From Gallibacter sp963634825 (GTDB lineage Bacteria; Bacillota; Clostridia; Peptostreptococcales; Anaerovoracaceae), in assembly GCA_963634825.1 (NCBI GenBank), contig CAVHCP010000012.1:1-38752 (forward strand): a stretch of DNA of 38,752 bases, read 5' to 3'. Positions within the stretch are counted from its first letter, which is position 1. Every line of letters starts with the position of its first letter. Made by a program: the position numbers and the translations under genes. This document shows, piece by piece, positions 7,529 through 15,056 of the stretch. The notes below the pieces were generated by a model that saw only the letters and a list, made by a program, of their open reading frames with translations, made no database searches and was not told where the DNA came from.

Positions 7529-9409
7529 ATGAAATATGAGCTTGGTACATATGATGTAATAGTAATAGGAGCAGGTCACGCAGGCTGTGAAGCGGCTTTG
7601 GCGGCTGCCCGTATGGGAAAGAAAACGCTTATATGCGCTATAAACCTGGAGTCTATTGCTATGATGCCGTGCAATCCGTCGATTGGCGGTACAGGGAAAG
7701 GACAGCTTGTACGGGAAATCGACGCGCTTGGCGGTGAGATGGGTATAAATATTGATAAGACTTTTATACAAAGTAAAATGTTAAATACAAGGAAGGGCCC
7801 GGCAGTGCATTCCTTGAGATGTCAAGCTGACAAGCAAGCATATCATCGGGAAATGAAAAAAACACTTGAGCAAACAGAAAATCTCGATGTTAAGCAGGCA
7901 GAGGTAGTGGATATAATAGTCGAAGATGGCAAGGTGTGCGGTATTTTGACTGCAACAAATGCTATTTACAGGGCAAAAGCAGTTATAATAGCGACCGGTA
8001 CTTTCTTGAGGGGCAAGATCTTTATAGGAGAAGCCTCATTTATGAGTGGCCCAAACGGATTAGCACCATCCATAACTCTTGCAGATAATTTAAAAAAACA
8101 CGGCCTTACAATGCGAAGATTTAAAACAGGCACGCCGGCAAGAGCACTTGCGGCAAGCCTTGATTATACTAAGATGCAGGAGGAAAAGGGCGATGCTGAT
8201 ATCGTGCCGTTTTCCTTTATGAATGACGAGCTAAAAAAAGAGCAGATTTCGTGTTGGCTCACATATACAAATGAAAAAACACACGAAATTATAAGAAAAA
8301 ATTTTGGAAGATCTGCACTTTTTGGCGGAGAAATCGAGGGGATAGGTCCGAGATATTGCCCGTCTATTGAGGATAAGGTAAATAGATTTGCCGACAAAAA
8401 GAGACATCAGACATTTATAGAGCCTGAGGGTCTAAATACAGACGAGATGTATATACAAGGGATGAGCTCCTCACTTCCCGAGGATGTGCAGCTTGAGTTT
8501 TATAAGACAATACCGGGGCTTGAAAACCTGAGGATAACAAGACCGGCATATGCCATAGAGTATGATTCGATAGATCCGCTGACGCTAAAAATAAATCTCG
8601 AATCACGAATTATAGAAAATCTATTTTGTGCGGGGCAGTTTAATGGTAGCTCGGGATATGAGGAGGCAGCGGCACAAGGTCTTATGGCAGGAATCAACGC
8701 AGTTTTGAAGATTGACAAAAAAATTCCATTCGTTTTAGACAGAAGTGAGGCTTATATTGGCGTTCTAATAGACGATTTAGTGCTCAAAGGTACTAATGAG
8801 CCTTACAGAATTATGACCAGCAGAGCGGAATATAGGCTGGTTCTGAGGCAAGACAACGCAGATATGCGTTTGACAGAGAAGGGATACGAGCTTGGGCTTG
8901 TAACAAATGCAAGATATGACAAATATTTACAGAAAAAACAGGCGGTAACAAAAGAGATAAAACGCCTGCAAAATACATTTGTTATTCCGAGTGAAGTAGC
9001 GGACTTTTTGGGAAAATACGAAAGCGCTCCACTCAAAAACAAAAGTTCACTTGCGGATCTTTTAAAAAGGCCGGGGATAACATATGAGGCTTTGCAGGAA
9101 ATAGATAAGGAACCTCATACATTGCCTAACCACGCTGCAACACAGCTCGAAGTGCAGCTCAAATATAATGGATATATCGAAAAGCAGCTGGCGCAGATTA
9201 AGAGATTTAAAAAGCTTGAAAACAAACGCTTGCCGGCAGAAATAGAATATTCTAAAATAGACGGCTTGCGCATAGAAGCAAGGCAAAAGCTTGACGCACT
9301 AAAGCCGACATCCGTGGGACAGGCATCGAGGATAAGCGGTGTATCACCTGCGGATATTAATGTACTTCTTATATGGTTAGAAAGGGAGAAAAGAGCGAAA
9401 AATGTTTGA
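7529..9409 (+). CDS. mnmG: tRNA uridine-5-carboxymethylaminomethyl modification enzyme MnmG (GidA)
   Basis: MnmG is the FAD-containing partner of MnmE in wobble-uridine modification. The 626 residues begin with the FAD-binding loop VIVIGAGHAGCEAALAAARMG and include the family stretches PCNPSIGGTGKGQLVREIDALGG, KMLNTRKGPAVHSLRCQADK and GSSGYEEAAAQGLMAGINA, and end with the RISGVSPADINVLL helical domain. GGAGGGAATAAAGCTTT precedes the ATG. The gene overlaps rsmG by 8 bases, supporting one transcript. Confidence 0.98.
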   Translation: MKYELGTYDVIVIGAGHAGCEAALAAARMGKKTLICAINLESIAMMPCNPSIGGTGKGQLVREIDALGGEMGINIDKTFIQSKMLNTRKGPAVHSLRCQADKQAYHREMKKTLEQTENLDVKQAEVVDIIVEDGKVCGILTATNAIYRAKAVIIATGTFLRGKIFIGEASFMSGPNGLAPSITLADNLKKHGLTMRRFKTGTPARALAASLDYTKMQEEKGDADIVPFSFMNDELKKEQISCWLTYTNEKTHEIIRKNFGRSALFGGEIEGIGPRYCPSIEDKVNRFADKKRHQTFIEPEGLNTDEMYIQGMSSSLPEDVQLEFYKTIPGLENLRITRPAYAIEYDSIDPLTLKINLESRIIENLFCAGQFNGSSGYEEAAAQGLMAGINAVLKIDKKIPFVLDRSEAYIGVLIDDLVLKGTNEPYRIMTSRAEYRLVLRQDNADMRLTEKGYELGLVTNARYDKYLQKKQAVTKEIKRLQNTFVIPSEVADFLGKYESAPLKNKSSLADLLKRPGITYEALQEIDKEPHTLPNHAATQLEVQLKYNGYIEKQLAQIKRFKKLENKRLPAEIEYSKIDGLRIEARQKLDALKPTSVGQASRISGVSPADINVLLIWLEREKRAKNV

Positions 9410-10115
9410 TCAAATAGTAGAGAAAATATCAAATGGCGGGGACGAAGATGAAGCCGGAAAAAAGCTCGACCTCCTTATATCATATATGCGCGAGATTTTA
9501 CTGTGGAATGAAAAAGTCAACCTGACAAGCATTACAGATGAGCAAGAATTTTTGAGAAAACATATTTTAGACTCGCTTTTGATCACAGAGGAAGAGAGTT
9601 ATAAAAAGGCGGAGAGAATAATAGATGTCGGCACCGGAGCAGGCTTTCCTGGGGTGCCGCTTGCGGTAATGAATCCCGAAAAGGAAGTCGTTTTACTTGA
9701 TTCACTTAGAAAAAGGCTTGATATAATAAGAGAAATTACAGCAAAGCTCGGCATAACAAATATTAAAACCTGCCACATGAGGGCCGAGGACGCAGGTAGA
9801 GATGATAGTATGCGTGAAAGCTTTGACTTGTGTGTATCAAGAGCGGTTGCAAGGATGCCTGTTTTGACGGAACTGTGCTTGCCTCTGGTGAAAAAAGGTG
9901 GAAGCTTTATAGCATATAAAGGCCCTATGGCTTATGAAGAGGTGGAAGAGGCAAAAAAAGCAATAGCTACTTTGGGTGGCAATGATGCGAAAATCATAAA
10001 ACCAGCTGGGCAGGGAACAGAAAGTCATACCTTAGTAATAATAAAAAAAGAAGAAAAAACTCCTCAAAAATACCCGAGGAGAGCAGGAGAACCAAGCAAA
10101 AAGCCAATCTTATAA
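9402..10115 (+). CDS. rsmG: 16S rRNA (guanine-N7) methyltransferase RsmG (GidB)
   Basis: RsmG methylates N7 of the guanine equivalent to G527 in 16S rRNA using S-adenosylmethionine. The 237-residue protein has NEKVNLTSITDEQEF near residue 40, the SAM-binding loop IDVGTGAGFPGVPLAV, and a C-terminal basic tail ending RRAGEPSKKPI, usual for the Firmicutes branch. The start overlaps the mnmG end by 8 bases. It ends 56 bases before the parS palindrome. Confidence 0.97.
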   Translation: MFDQIVEKISNGGDEDEAGKKLDLLISYMREILLWNEKVNLTSITDEQEFLRKHILDSLLITEEESYKKAERIIDVGTGAGFPGVPLAVMNPEKEVVLLDSLRKRLDIIREITAKLGITNIKTCHMRAEDAGRDDSMRESFDLCVSRAVARMPVLTELCLPLVKKGGSFIAYKGPMAYEEVEEAKKAIATLGGNDAKIIKPAGQGTESHTLVIIKKEEKTPQKYPRRAGEPSKKPIL

Positions 10116-10175
10116 AACTTCTTTGCTAAACAGCCATGGCGAAAAATAACCAAATAGAAAAAATAAAAAAAGGAA

Positions 10176-10191
10176 TGTTTCACGTGAAACA
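10176..10191. promoter_or_regulatory. parS: parS centromere-like site (ParB binding)
   Basis: TGTTTCACGTGAAACA is an exact match to the canonical bacterial parS palindrome. It is embedded in a longer 26-bp perfect palindrome (10171-10196) between rsmG and parA. ParB, encoded at 11041-11916, should load here and spread, and ParA acts on the complex to separate origins. Position near oriC fits. With no loop it is a poor terminator despite the flanking T-rich DNA. Confidence 0.95.
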
Positions 10192-10228
10192 TTCCTAAAA
10201 TTTTGTTTTAAAAAAATCTATGCTGGTG

Positions 10229-10234
10229 TATAAT
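10229..10234 (+). promoter_or_regulatory. Likely parA -10 element
   Basis: A perfect TATAAT lies about 30 bases before parA. The -35 region is weak (TTTTAA at 10206-10211, 17 bases upstream). It starts about 38 bases after parS, so ParB bound at parS could influence it. Confidence 0.5.
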
Positions 10235-10265
10235 CAAAATATACATAGTAAAAAAGGAGGTACTT

Positions 10266-11039
10266 ATGGGTAAGGCCATAGCGATATTCAACCAAAAGGG
10301 CGGAGTGGGTAAGACTACGACAAATATCAATCTTGCAGCTTGCTTAGCAAAGAAGGGCAAAAAAATATTGCTTTTAGACATAGACCCGCAGGGCAATACA
10401 ACAAGCGGACTTGGGGTTGATAAGAGGACGATAGAGTATTCCACATATGAGCTTTTGATTGAAAAGGATTTTGAAACAACAAAAGCGATTATCAAGACAG
10501 GCACAGAAGGACTGGACTTGATACCGGCAAGCGTTAGTTTGGCGGGGGCAGAGGTAGAACTTGTAAATGTAAAGGGCAGAGAAAAGAGATTAAAAAAAGC
10601 TCTGGACAAAGTAAAAAAACGCTACGATTATATATTTATCGATTGCCCACCATCTTTGGGATTGCTAACGGTAAACTCACTTACGGCTGTTGATTCGGTG
10701 CTTATACCTATACAGTGCGAATTTTATGCGCTTGAGGGTGTGGCACAGCTTATGAATACTATTGAAATAGTAAAAAACAATCTAAATAAAAACCTTTCTA
10801 TAGAAGGGGTTATTCTTAGTATGTTTGACGGCAGGACAAACCTCTCGATACAGGTTGTTGAGGAAGTAAAAAAGTACTTTAAGGAAAAGGTATATACTAC
10901 CGTGATACCAAGGAATGTAAGACTTGCAGAAGCACCAAGCTACGGACTTCCTATAGTTGAGTATGACGCGAGATCGACAGGAGCAGAAGCCTACAGAGAG
11001 TTTGCGGACGAGTTTTTGGCAGTGGAAGGAGCAAGGTGA
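10266..11039 (+). CDS. parA: Chromosome-partitioning ATPase ParA (Soj)
   Basis: ParA/Soj is a dimeric deviant-Walker ATPase that binds DNA and, stimulated by ParB, drives origin segregation; it can also modulate DnaA. The 257 residues start with GKAIAIFNQKGGVGKTTTNINLAA, holding the deviant Walker A KGGVGKT, followed by LLLDIDPQGN, and later IFIDCPPSLG. The gene has a good AAAAAGGAGG ribosome site and is one base from parB. Size and motifs are those of the chromosomal Soj class. Confidence 0.97.
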   Translation: MGKAIAIFNQKGGVGKTTTNINLAACLAKKGKKILLLDIDPQGNTTSGLGVDKRTIEYSTYELLIEKDFETTKAIIKTGTEGLDLIPASVSLAGAEVELVNVKGREKRLKKALDKVKKRYDYIFIDCPPSLGLLTVNSLTAVDSVLIPIQCEFYALEGVAQLMNTIEIVKNNLNKNLSIEGVILSMFDGRTNLSIQVVEEVKKYFKEKVYTTVIPRNVRLAEAPSYGLPIVEYDARSTGAEAYREFADEFLAVEGAR

Positions 11040-11040
11040 T

Positions 11041-11916
11041 ATGGCACAGAGAAAAAAAGGATTGGGCAGAGGTCTTGATTCGCTTATCATAAATACGGAT
11101 ATTCCATTGCAGGAAGCAGGAGATAATAATGTAGAGGGCTTACAGCGAATAAATATAAATGAGATAAAGCCAAACGAAAACCAGCCACGAAAGGTATTTG
11201 ACAAGGAGAAAATAAAGGAGCTTGCCGATTCGATCAAGGAGCATGGAGTTATACAGCCTATAGTTGTCAGAAAGACAAAGACAGGTTATGAAATCGTCGC
11301 AGGCGAAAGAAGATGGAGAGCGGCAAGAGAAGCCGGATTGACTGAGGCACCGTGCATAGTAAGAGAGCTTACCGACGAGCAAAATATGCTTTTCGCGATC
11401 ATAGAGAATATGCAAAGAGAGGATTTAAATCCTGTAGAAGAAGCCGAAGGCCTTGAAAGAATGATAAAGAGCTTTGGATTGACACAAGAGGAAGTTTCAA
11501 AGAGCGTAGGCAAGAGCAGACCTTATATTACAAACTCTCTTAGACTTTTGAAATTGCCTGCTGAAGTAAAGGATATGATGTCGCAAAAGCAGATTTCGGC
11601 AGGACATGCGAGAGCTCTTTTAAATATAGGAGACGAAAAGAAAAAGATAGAAATAGCAAAGCGTATTGCAAAAGAGGGCTTATCTGTCAGAGATATAGAA
11701 AGGATTGCGAGCGAAAAGCAAAAAACAAAAAGAGGTCGTCCCGCAAAGAGGAGCAGGAAGCCGGCCGATGTGCAGATTATTGAAAGAGAGCTAAAAGAGA
11801 TAATAGGCACTAAGGTAAATATAAATGAAGCAGGCAAAAAGAGCTCAATAGAAATAGAATGCCACAGCGTTGAGGAGCTTGAAAGAATTATAGAGCTTTT
11901 AAAAACACTAAAATAG
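11041..11916 (+). CDS. parB: Chromosome-partitioning protein ParB (Spo0J)
   Basis: ParB binds parS, clamps DNA by CTP-dependent gating and recruits SMC. Taking the ATG at 11041 gives 291 residues. The N-terminus KKGLGRGLDSLI is the ParA-interaction motif. INEIKPNENQPRKVFD and IQPIVVRKTKTGYEIVAGERRWRAA form the CTP-binding ParB fold, followed by the HTH GLTQEEVSKSVGKSRPYITNSLRLL and a C-terminal dimer domain. An in-frame upstream start at 10957 would overlap parA and is not needed. Confidence 0.96.
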   Translation: MAQRKKGLGRGLDSLIINTDIPLQEAGDNNVEGLQRININEIKPNENQPRKVFDKEKIKELADSIKEHGVIQPIVVRKTKTGYEIVAGERRWRAAREAGLTEAPCIVRELTDEQNMLFAIIENMQREDLNPVEEAEGLERMIKSFGLTQEEVSKSVGKSRPYITNSLRLLKLPAEVKDMMSQKQISAGHARALLNIGDEKKKIEIAKRIAKEGLSVRDIERIASEKQKTKRGRPAKRSRKPADVQIIERELKEIIGTKVNINEAGKKSSIEIECHSVEELERIIELLKTLK

Positions 11917-11962
11917 CATGAAGCGTACGTAACTTATATAAGAGGAAGAAAAAAGGAAAGAT

Positions 11963-12595
11963 ATGACGAAATTATTGATAGATATGCCGATAAGGAAATA
12001 TATGGAAATTCTAAGGACAGATGCGCCGGCTCCCGGTGGCGGAGGAGTAAGCGGTATAGGAGCAACACAAGGGATAGCCTTGACGCTAATGGTAACCGAG
12101 CTGACTATAGGAAAAGAAAAATATAAAGAATATTGGCAACTAAATGAAAAAGTAAGAGAGGATTGCCTAAAACTATATAAAAAATTGCTTCTTGCCGCCG
12201 ATGAGGACAAGGAAGCCTTTTTAGAGCTATCGAAAGCATATAAGCTACCAAAAGAGACAGAAGCGCAAAAAGAAGAAAAAAAGGAGAAGCTCGCAGAAGC
12301 TTCTTTTAAAGCGACAGAAGCGCCTTTTAGCGTGATGGAGCTTTCTCTTGAAGCTATAAAACAGACAGATAAATTGGTTGGATATTCAAACAAAATGGCG
12401 GCAAGTGATTTAGGGGTGGCGGCCATAAACCTGTATTGTGCATGCAGAAGCGCTTGGCTAAATGTAAAAATAAATCTGCCATATCTAAACGAGGCAGAAA
12501 AAGCCAAAAATTTCCAAATAAAAGGAGAGAAAATTTTAAAAGAAGCAAAAACTTTATCGGAGAGCATATATAAAAGAGTTGAGGAAAATCTATGA
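11963..12595 (+). CDS. fchA: Formimidoyltetrahydrofolate cyclodeaminase (FTCD C-domain family)
   Basis: The enzyme converts 5-formimidoyl-THF to 5,10-methenyl-THF and ammonia. The 210-residue protein matches the cyclodeaminase family, with PAPGGGGVSGIGATQG near residue 22 as the hallmark and a helical body carrying KAYKLPKET. In animals this domain is fused to the formiminotransferase; here the two are separate, overlapping genes. The next gene supplies the substrate. No histidine- or purine-degradation genes are in view, so the source of formimino groups is unknown. Confidence 0.88.
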   Translation: MTKLLIDMPIRKYMEILRTDAPAPGGGGVSGIGATQGIALTLMVTELTIGKEKYKEYWQLNEKVREDCLKLYKKLLLAADEDKEAFLELSKAYKLPKETEAQKEEKKEKLAEASFKATEAPFSVMELSLEAIKQTDKLVGYSNKMAASDLGVAAINLYCACRSAWLNVKINLPYLNEAEKAKNFQIKGEKILKEAKTLSESIYKRVEENL

Positions 12596-13485
12596 CAGAG
12601 GTGATAGTAGAGAGCATTCCAAACATAAGCGAAGGGAAGGACCCTGCGAAAGTCGAAAAAATAGTAGACGCTGTCAGAAAGACAAACGGATGCAAGCTTC
12701 TTGATTATAGTATGGATGCGGATCATAATAGGTCGGTCATAACATATGTCGGTAGCAAAGATTCTGTTAAGAGCGCGAGCATTGAAATTGCAAGGAGAGC
12801 CTCTGAGTTGATAGATTTAAGAGAGCATAGAGGCGAGCACCCTAGGATTGGTGCGGTTGATGTGATGCCTTTTGTGCCAATTAAAAATGTTACTATAAAG
12901 GATTGTATAAAACTCTCAGAGGAGGTTGGCAAAGACCTTTTTGAAGAACTTGAGATCCCCGTATATCTATATGAGGAGTCGGCAAGAAGAACAGAGCGAA
13001 AAAATCTTGCAAATATCAGAAGAGGCGGCTTTGAGGGGCTGCGTGAGAAAATAAAGAAAGCAGAATGGACGCCTGATTTTGGCAAAAATGAAATACATAA
13101 AAGTGCGGGCGCTACAGTAGTAGGCGCACGAAAACCGCTCATAGCATTTAATATAATTCTTGATAGTGATGATTTAGACATTGCAAAAGCGATAAGTAAG
13201 GAGATAAGAGAAAAGGACGGCGGGCTAAAAAGCCTTAAGGCTCTCGGGATGTGCTTAGAAACGGTAGGCAAGGTGCAGGTTTCGATGAATCTTACAAATT
13301 ATGAAGAGACTTCGATGTATGATGCTTTTGAAGAGGTTAGAGTAAGGAGCAAAAAATATGGCATAAAAATCCTTGGGACAGAGCTTATCGGCTTAGTACC
13401 GAAGGCTGCCGTAGATGAATCTAAGGGCAGGGCGATAGGGATGCCACCGATAGAGATAACAAAAATTATCGAAAATTTGATATAG
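12592..13485 (+). CDS. ftcD: Glutamate formimidoyltransferase
   Basis: This enzyme moves the formimino group from formiminoglutamate to tetrahydrofolate. The 297-residue length suits a stand-alone bacterial form. It begins VESIPNISEGKDPAKVEKI and contains DADHNRSVITYVG, HRGEHPRIGAVDVMPFVP and KPLIAFNIILDS, family motifs including the His residues of the active site. It overlaps the cyclodeaminase by 4 bases, so the pair should be translated together. Nothing nearby identifies the parent pathway. Confidence 0.92.
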   Translation: MTEVIVESIPNISEGKDPAKVEKIVDAVRKTNGCKLLDYSMDADHNRSVITYVGSKDSVKSASIEIARRASELIDLREHRGEHPRIGAVDVMPFVPIKNVTIKDCIKLSEEVGKDLFEELEIPVYLYEESARRTERKNLANIRRGGFEGLREKIKKAEWTPDFGKNEIHKSAGATVVGARKPLIAFNIILDSDDLDIAKAISKEIREKDGGLKSLKALGMCLETVGKVQVSMNLTNYEETSMYDAFEEVRVRSKKYGIKILGTELIGLVPKAAVDESKGRAIGMPPIEITKIIENLI

Positions 13486-13511
13486 GGGTAGCAATATCCC
13501 GAAAAATCTTG

Positions 13512-13517
13512 TATAAT
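13512..13517 (+). promoter_or_regulatory. -10 element of tRNA-Glu promoter
   Basis: A perfect TATAAT lies 33 bases before the tRNA. The -35 position is weak. The leader between holds a small inverted repeat (CCGCA / TGCGG), removed on tRNA maturation. Confidence 0.6.
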
Positions 13518-13550
13518 GGACTACAGCACCGCATGAAGAGGTGCGGATAT

Positions 13551-13625
13551 GCTCCTATAGTCTAATGGTTAGGACATCGGGTTCTCATCTCGACGATCTC
13601 GGTTCGACTCCGGGTAGGAGTACCA
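13551..13625 (+). tRNA. tRNA-Glu (anticodon CTC)
   Basis: The 75-base sequence folds as a cloverleaf: acceptor GCTCCTA with TAGGAGT (first pair G-U), a D arm, anticodon stem TCGGG/CTCGA with loop TTCTCAT giving anticodon CTC, a T arm with TTCGACT loop, discriminator A and encoded CCA. CTC reads GAG, so it is a glutamate tRNA. It stands alone with its own -10 and terminator. Confidence 0.93.
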
Positions 13626-13630
13626 AAAAA

Positions 13631-13668
13631 ACAGCCTGACATAGCAATTTGCTATGTTGGGCTGTTTT
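13631..13668. terminator. Terminator after tRNA-Glu
   Basis: A long hairpin with outer stem ACAGCC/GGCTGT and inner stem CATAGCAA/TTGCTATG, followed by TTTT, starts six bases after the tRNA. An A run on the 5' side makes it potentially bidirectional. Confidence 0.85.
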
Positions 13669-13733
13669 GCTGTTATATAGCTAAATGGGGTTTCTTGAAA
13701 AACGGCGATAATTAATATATCATATAAAAGGTA

Positions 13734-13756
13734 TATAGGATAAATTTTATCCTATA
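13734..13756. promoter_or_regulatory. 23-bp perfect palindrome, candidate operator
   Basis: Two 11-base arms (TATAGGATAAA and its complement) flank one central T. The palindrome ends 18 bases before a perfect TATAAT at 13775-13780, so it covers the -35 area of the promoter for the small gene at 13794. The placement is that of a repressor site. The regulator is unknown. Confidence 0.6.
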
Positions 13757-13774
13757 CGCCTAAGAGCAATGGCA

Positions 13775-13780
13775 TATAAT
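13775..13780 (+). promoter_or_regulatory. -10 element for the small gene pair at 13794
   Basis: TATAAT sits 13 bases before the start codon, almost abutting the ribosome site TAGGAGGG, so the 5' leader would be very short. The -35 region coincides with the palindrome at 13734-13756 and is not consensus. Confidence 0.5.
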
Positions 13781-13793
13781 ATAGGAGGGAAAA

Positions 13794-13970
13794 ATGTCCA
13801 AAAAACAAAGTGTATTTATTTTTCTAACATTAGTTCTTTCTTTAATACTTGGACTTCTGGCACAATTTGTTTTTCATAATGATGTTGTGGACATAATATG
13901 TTCGCTGATAGCAGTCGGAGTATGTATTTACTGGCTGATAATCGAAAGGAAAGGGAAGAAAAATGAGTAA
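13794..13970 (+). CDS. Small two-pass membrane protein, unknown
   Basis: This 58-residue frame has a strong ribosome site (TAGGAGGG, 7 bases before ATG). It reads as two hydrophobic segments, about residues 7-27 and 33-51, joined by a short FHNDVVD turn, with a basic end ERKGKKNE. I do not recognise a family. It overlaps the next start by 8 bases (ATGAGTAA), so the two genes are probably coupled. A promoter and palindromic operator lie directly upstream. A helper or immunity-like role for the secreted neighbour is possible but unproven. Confidence 0.65.
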   Translation: MSKKQSVFIFLTLVLSLILGLLAQFVFHNDVVDIICSLIAVGVCIYWLIIERKGKKNE

Positions 13971-14267
13971 AAGAATAATAAAAGAAATGGCGCTTGTAAT
14001 TTGCTTCGCGCTAATACTAAACCTAGGGGGGATGCACAGGTCAGTGCAGTGTTAAATATAGGAGGCACAGCAGGATATTATAAAGCAAAAAAAGAGTATA
14101 AAGAACTATGTAAGTACAAGAAAAAAACAAAATTAGTAACAGAAGTTTATTTTAAATGGAGAAACCCCAAAAAACTCACATACACGGTGAAGATTTCAAG
14201 ATATTTCACATATAATGGTAAAAAAGTGAGCAAGGTACAAAACACATACAAAAATGGGGAATTTTAA
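13963..14267 (+). pseudogene. Small secreted protein, frameshifted at a G6 run
   Basis: The ATG at 13963 opens a signal-peptide-like frame (MSKRIIKEMALVICFALILN) that ends early at 14053-14055. One extra base in the GGGGGG run at 14026-14031 would join it to the open frame running to 14267, giving about 101 residues: signal peptide, then DAQVSAVLNIGGTAGYY and a Lys/Tyr-rich basic body with beta-strand-like patterns (KLTYTVKISRYF). I do not recognise the family. Either the gene is broken, or it switches phase by slippage, or the run was miscounted in sequencing. No canonical -1 slippery heptamer fits the frame. Confidence 0.6.
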
Positions 14268-14304
14268 ATTTAATAAGAGGCCATTGCAAGAAAATAAAAT
14301 AAAA

Positions 14305-14328
14305 GGAAGCAAAATAGCTTCCTTTTTT
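14305..14328. terminator. Bidirectional terminator between secreted gene and tRNA-Arg
   Basis: GGAAGC, AAAATA loop, GCTTCC, then six T on the plus strand. On the minus strand the same hairpin is followed by TTTTATTTTATTTT, so it also ends the tRNA-Arg transcript. Its plus-strand T run touches the last base of the tRNA CCA end. Confidence 0.88.
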
Positions 14329-14403
14329 GGTACCCCCGAGATGATTCGAACATCCGACGCACGGTTTAGGAAACCGACGCTCTATCCCCTGAGCTACGGA
14401 GGC
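14328..14403 (-). tRNA. tRNA-Arg (anticodon CCT)
   Basis: The complement folds into a cloverleaf of 76 bases: acceptor GCCTCCG with CGGGGGT, D arm with GGGGATAGAGC, anticodon loop TTCCTAA giving CCT, T arm with TTCGAAT, discriminator A and encoded CCA. The top pair of the anticodon stem is a U-U mismatch. CCT reads AGG, an arginine codon. It is transcribed against the main gene direction. Confidence 0.93.
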
Positions 14404-14417
14404 ATATCACAGGCTTT

Positions 14418-14446
14418 ACTATAACATTTTTTGAAATAATTTTCAA
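14418..14446 (-). promoter_or_regulatory. Promoter of tRNA-Arg
   Basis: On the minus strand TTGAAA (plus 14441-14446), a 17-base spacer and TATAGT (plus 14418-14423) lie about 15 bases before the tRNA 5' end. Spacing and sequence are good for a sigma-A promoter. Confidence 0.75.
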
Positions 14447-14555
14447 TTAAAAGAAGCAATATGTGGTATATTGTAAGAGAAAAGCAAAGAAAACATGTGA
14501 AAAGAAAAATAAAAAAGGAAGCGGAGCAAATCCGCAAGAGATAGGAGGTAATGAT

Positions 14556-14858
14556 ATGCTAATAGAAATTACAAAGGAAAATTTTGAAGAGCAAGTGTTA
14601 AAGGCAGACAAGCCGGTGCTGGTAGATTTTTGGGCAGATTGGTGTGGCCCTTGCAAAATGCTTTCGCCTATAGTTGACGAGATAGCAGAGGAAAGGGACG
14701 ACATAAAGGTAGGCAAGATAAATGTAGACCAGCAGCAGGAGCTTGCTATCCAATTTGGAGTTATGACCATTCCTACATTGATAGTATTTAAAAACGGCGA
14801 ACAGGTAAACAAATCAATCGGATTACAGACAAAGGAAGATGTATTAAAGCTTTTATAA
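14556..14858 (+). CDS. trxA: Thioredoxin
   Basis: Thioredoxin is a small cytoplasmic disulfide reductase. From the ATG at 14556, preceded by GATAGGAGGTAATGAT, the protein has 100 residues with the active site WADWCGPCKM and the cis-proline region TIPTLIVFKNGEQ, both standard. The longer in-frame start at 14463 adds a Lys-rich leader with no ribosome site and is rejected. No thioredoxin reductase gene is next to it. A long hairpin terminator follows. Confidence 0.95.
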   Translation: MLIEITKENFEEQVLKADKPVLVDFWADWCGPCKMLSPIVDEIAEERDDIKVGKINVDQQQELAIQFGVMTIPTLIVFKNGEQVNKSIGLQTKEDVLKLL

Positions 14859-14920
14859 AAAAGATTTATAGTTGTGCTTATGCAAAGAAGCAAGCTTCAA
14901 AAGAGGGATTTTAGCAAGAA

Positions 14921-14962
14921 AAAGAACAATAGAAAAAATTTTTTCTATTGTTCTTTAATTTT
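14921..14962. terminator. Terminator after trxA
   Basis: AAAGAACAATAGAAAAAA pairs fully with TTTTTTCTATTGTTCTTT (14921-14956) and is followed by a T-rich tail. The hairpin is AT-rich but 18 bp long. Confidence 0.7.
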
Positions 14963-15056
14963 AAGCTTTATTTAAAAGTAGCGAGTATAGTAAGAAGTGT
15001 AAAGGGAAGAAAAACTATAAGAAAAGGAACGCTATAAGGCAATAAGAAGGAAAGGA

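Noticed and set aside
10171..10210. 26-bp palindrome after rsmG as a terminator
   Set aside because: It has no loop and an exact parS core; the following T run is weak, so partitioning site is the better call.
11908..12726. 272-residue minus-strand frame opposite the cyclodeaminase
   Set aside because: Antisense shadow with Phe/Ser-rich, low-information sequence; the plus-strand frame has a clear family and ribosome site.
12723..13271. 182-residue minus-strand frame opposite ftcD
   Set aside because: Shadow of a well-conserved plus-strand gene; no ribosome site.
14020..14040. Programmed -1 frameshift at the G6 run
   Set aside because: The bases in frame (CTA GGG GGG ATG) do not form a canonical X XXY YYZ heptamer and no strong downstream pseudoknot is evident; indel or miscounted run is simpler.
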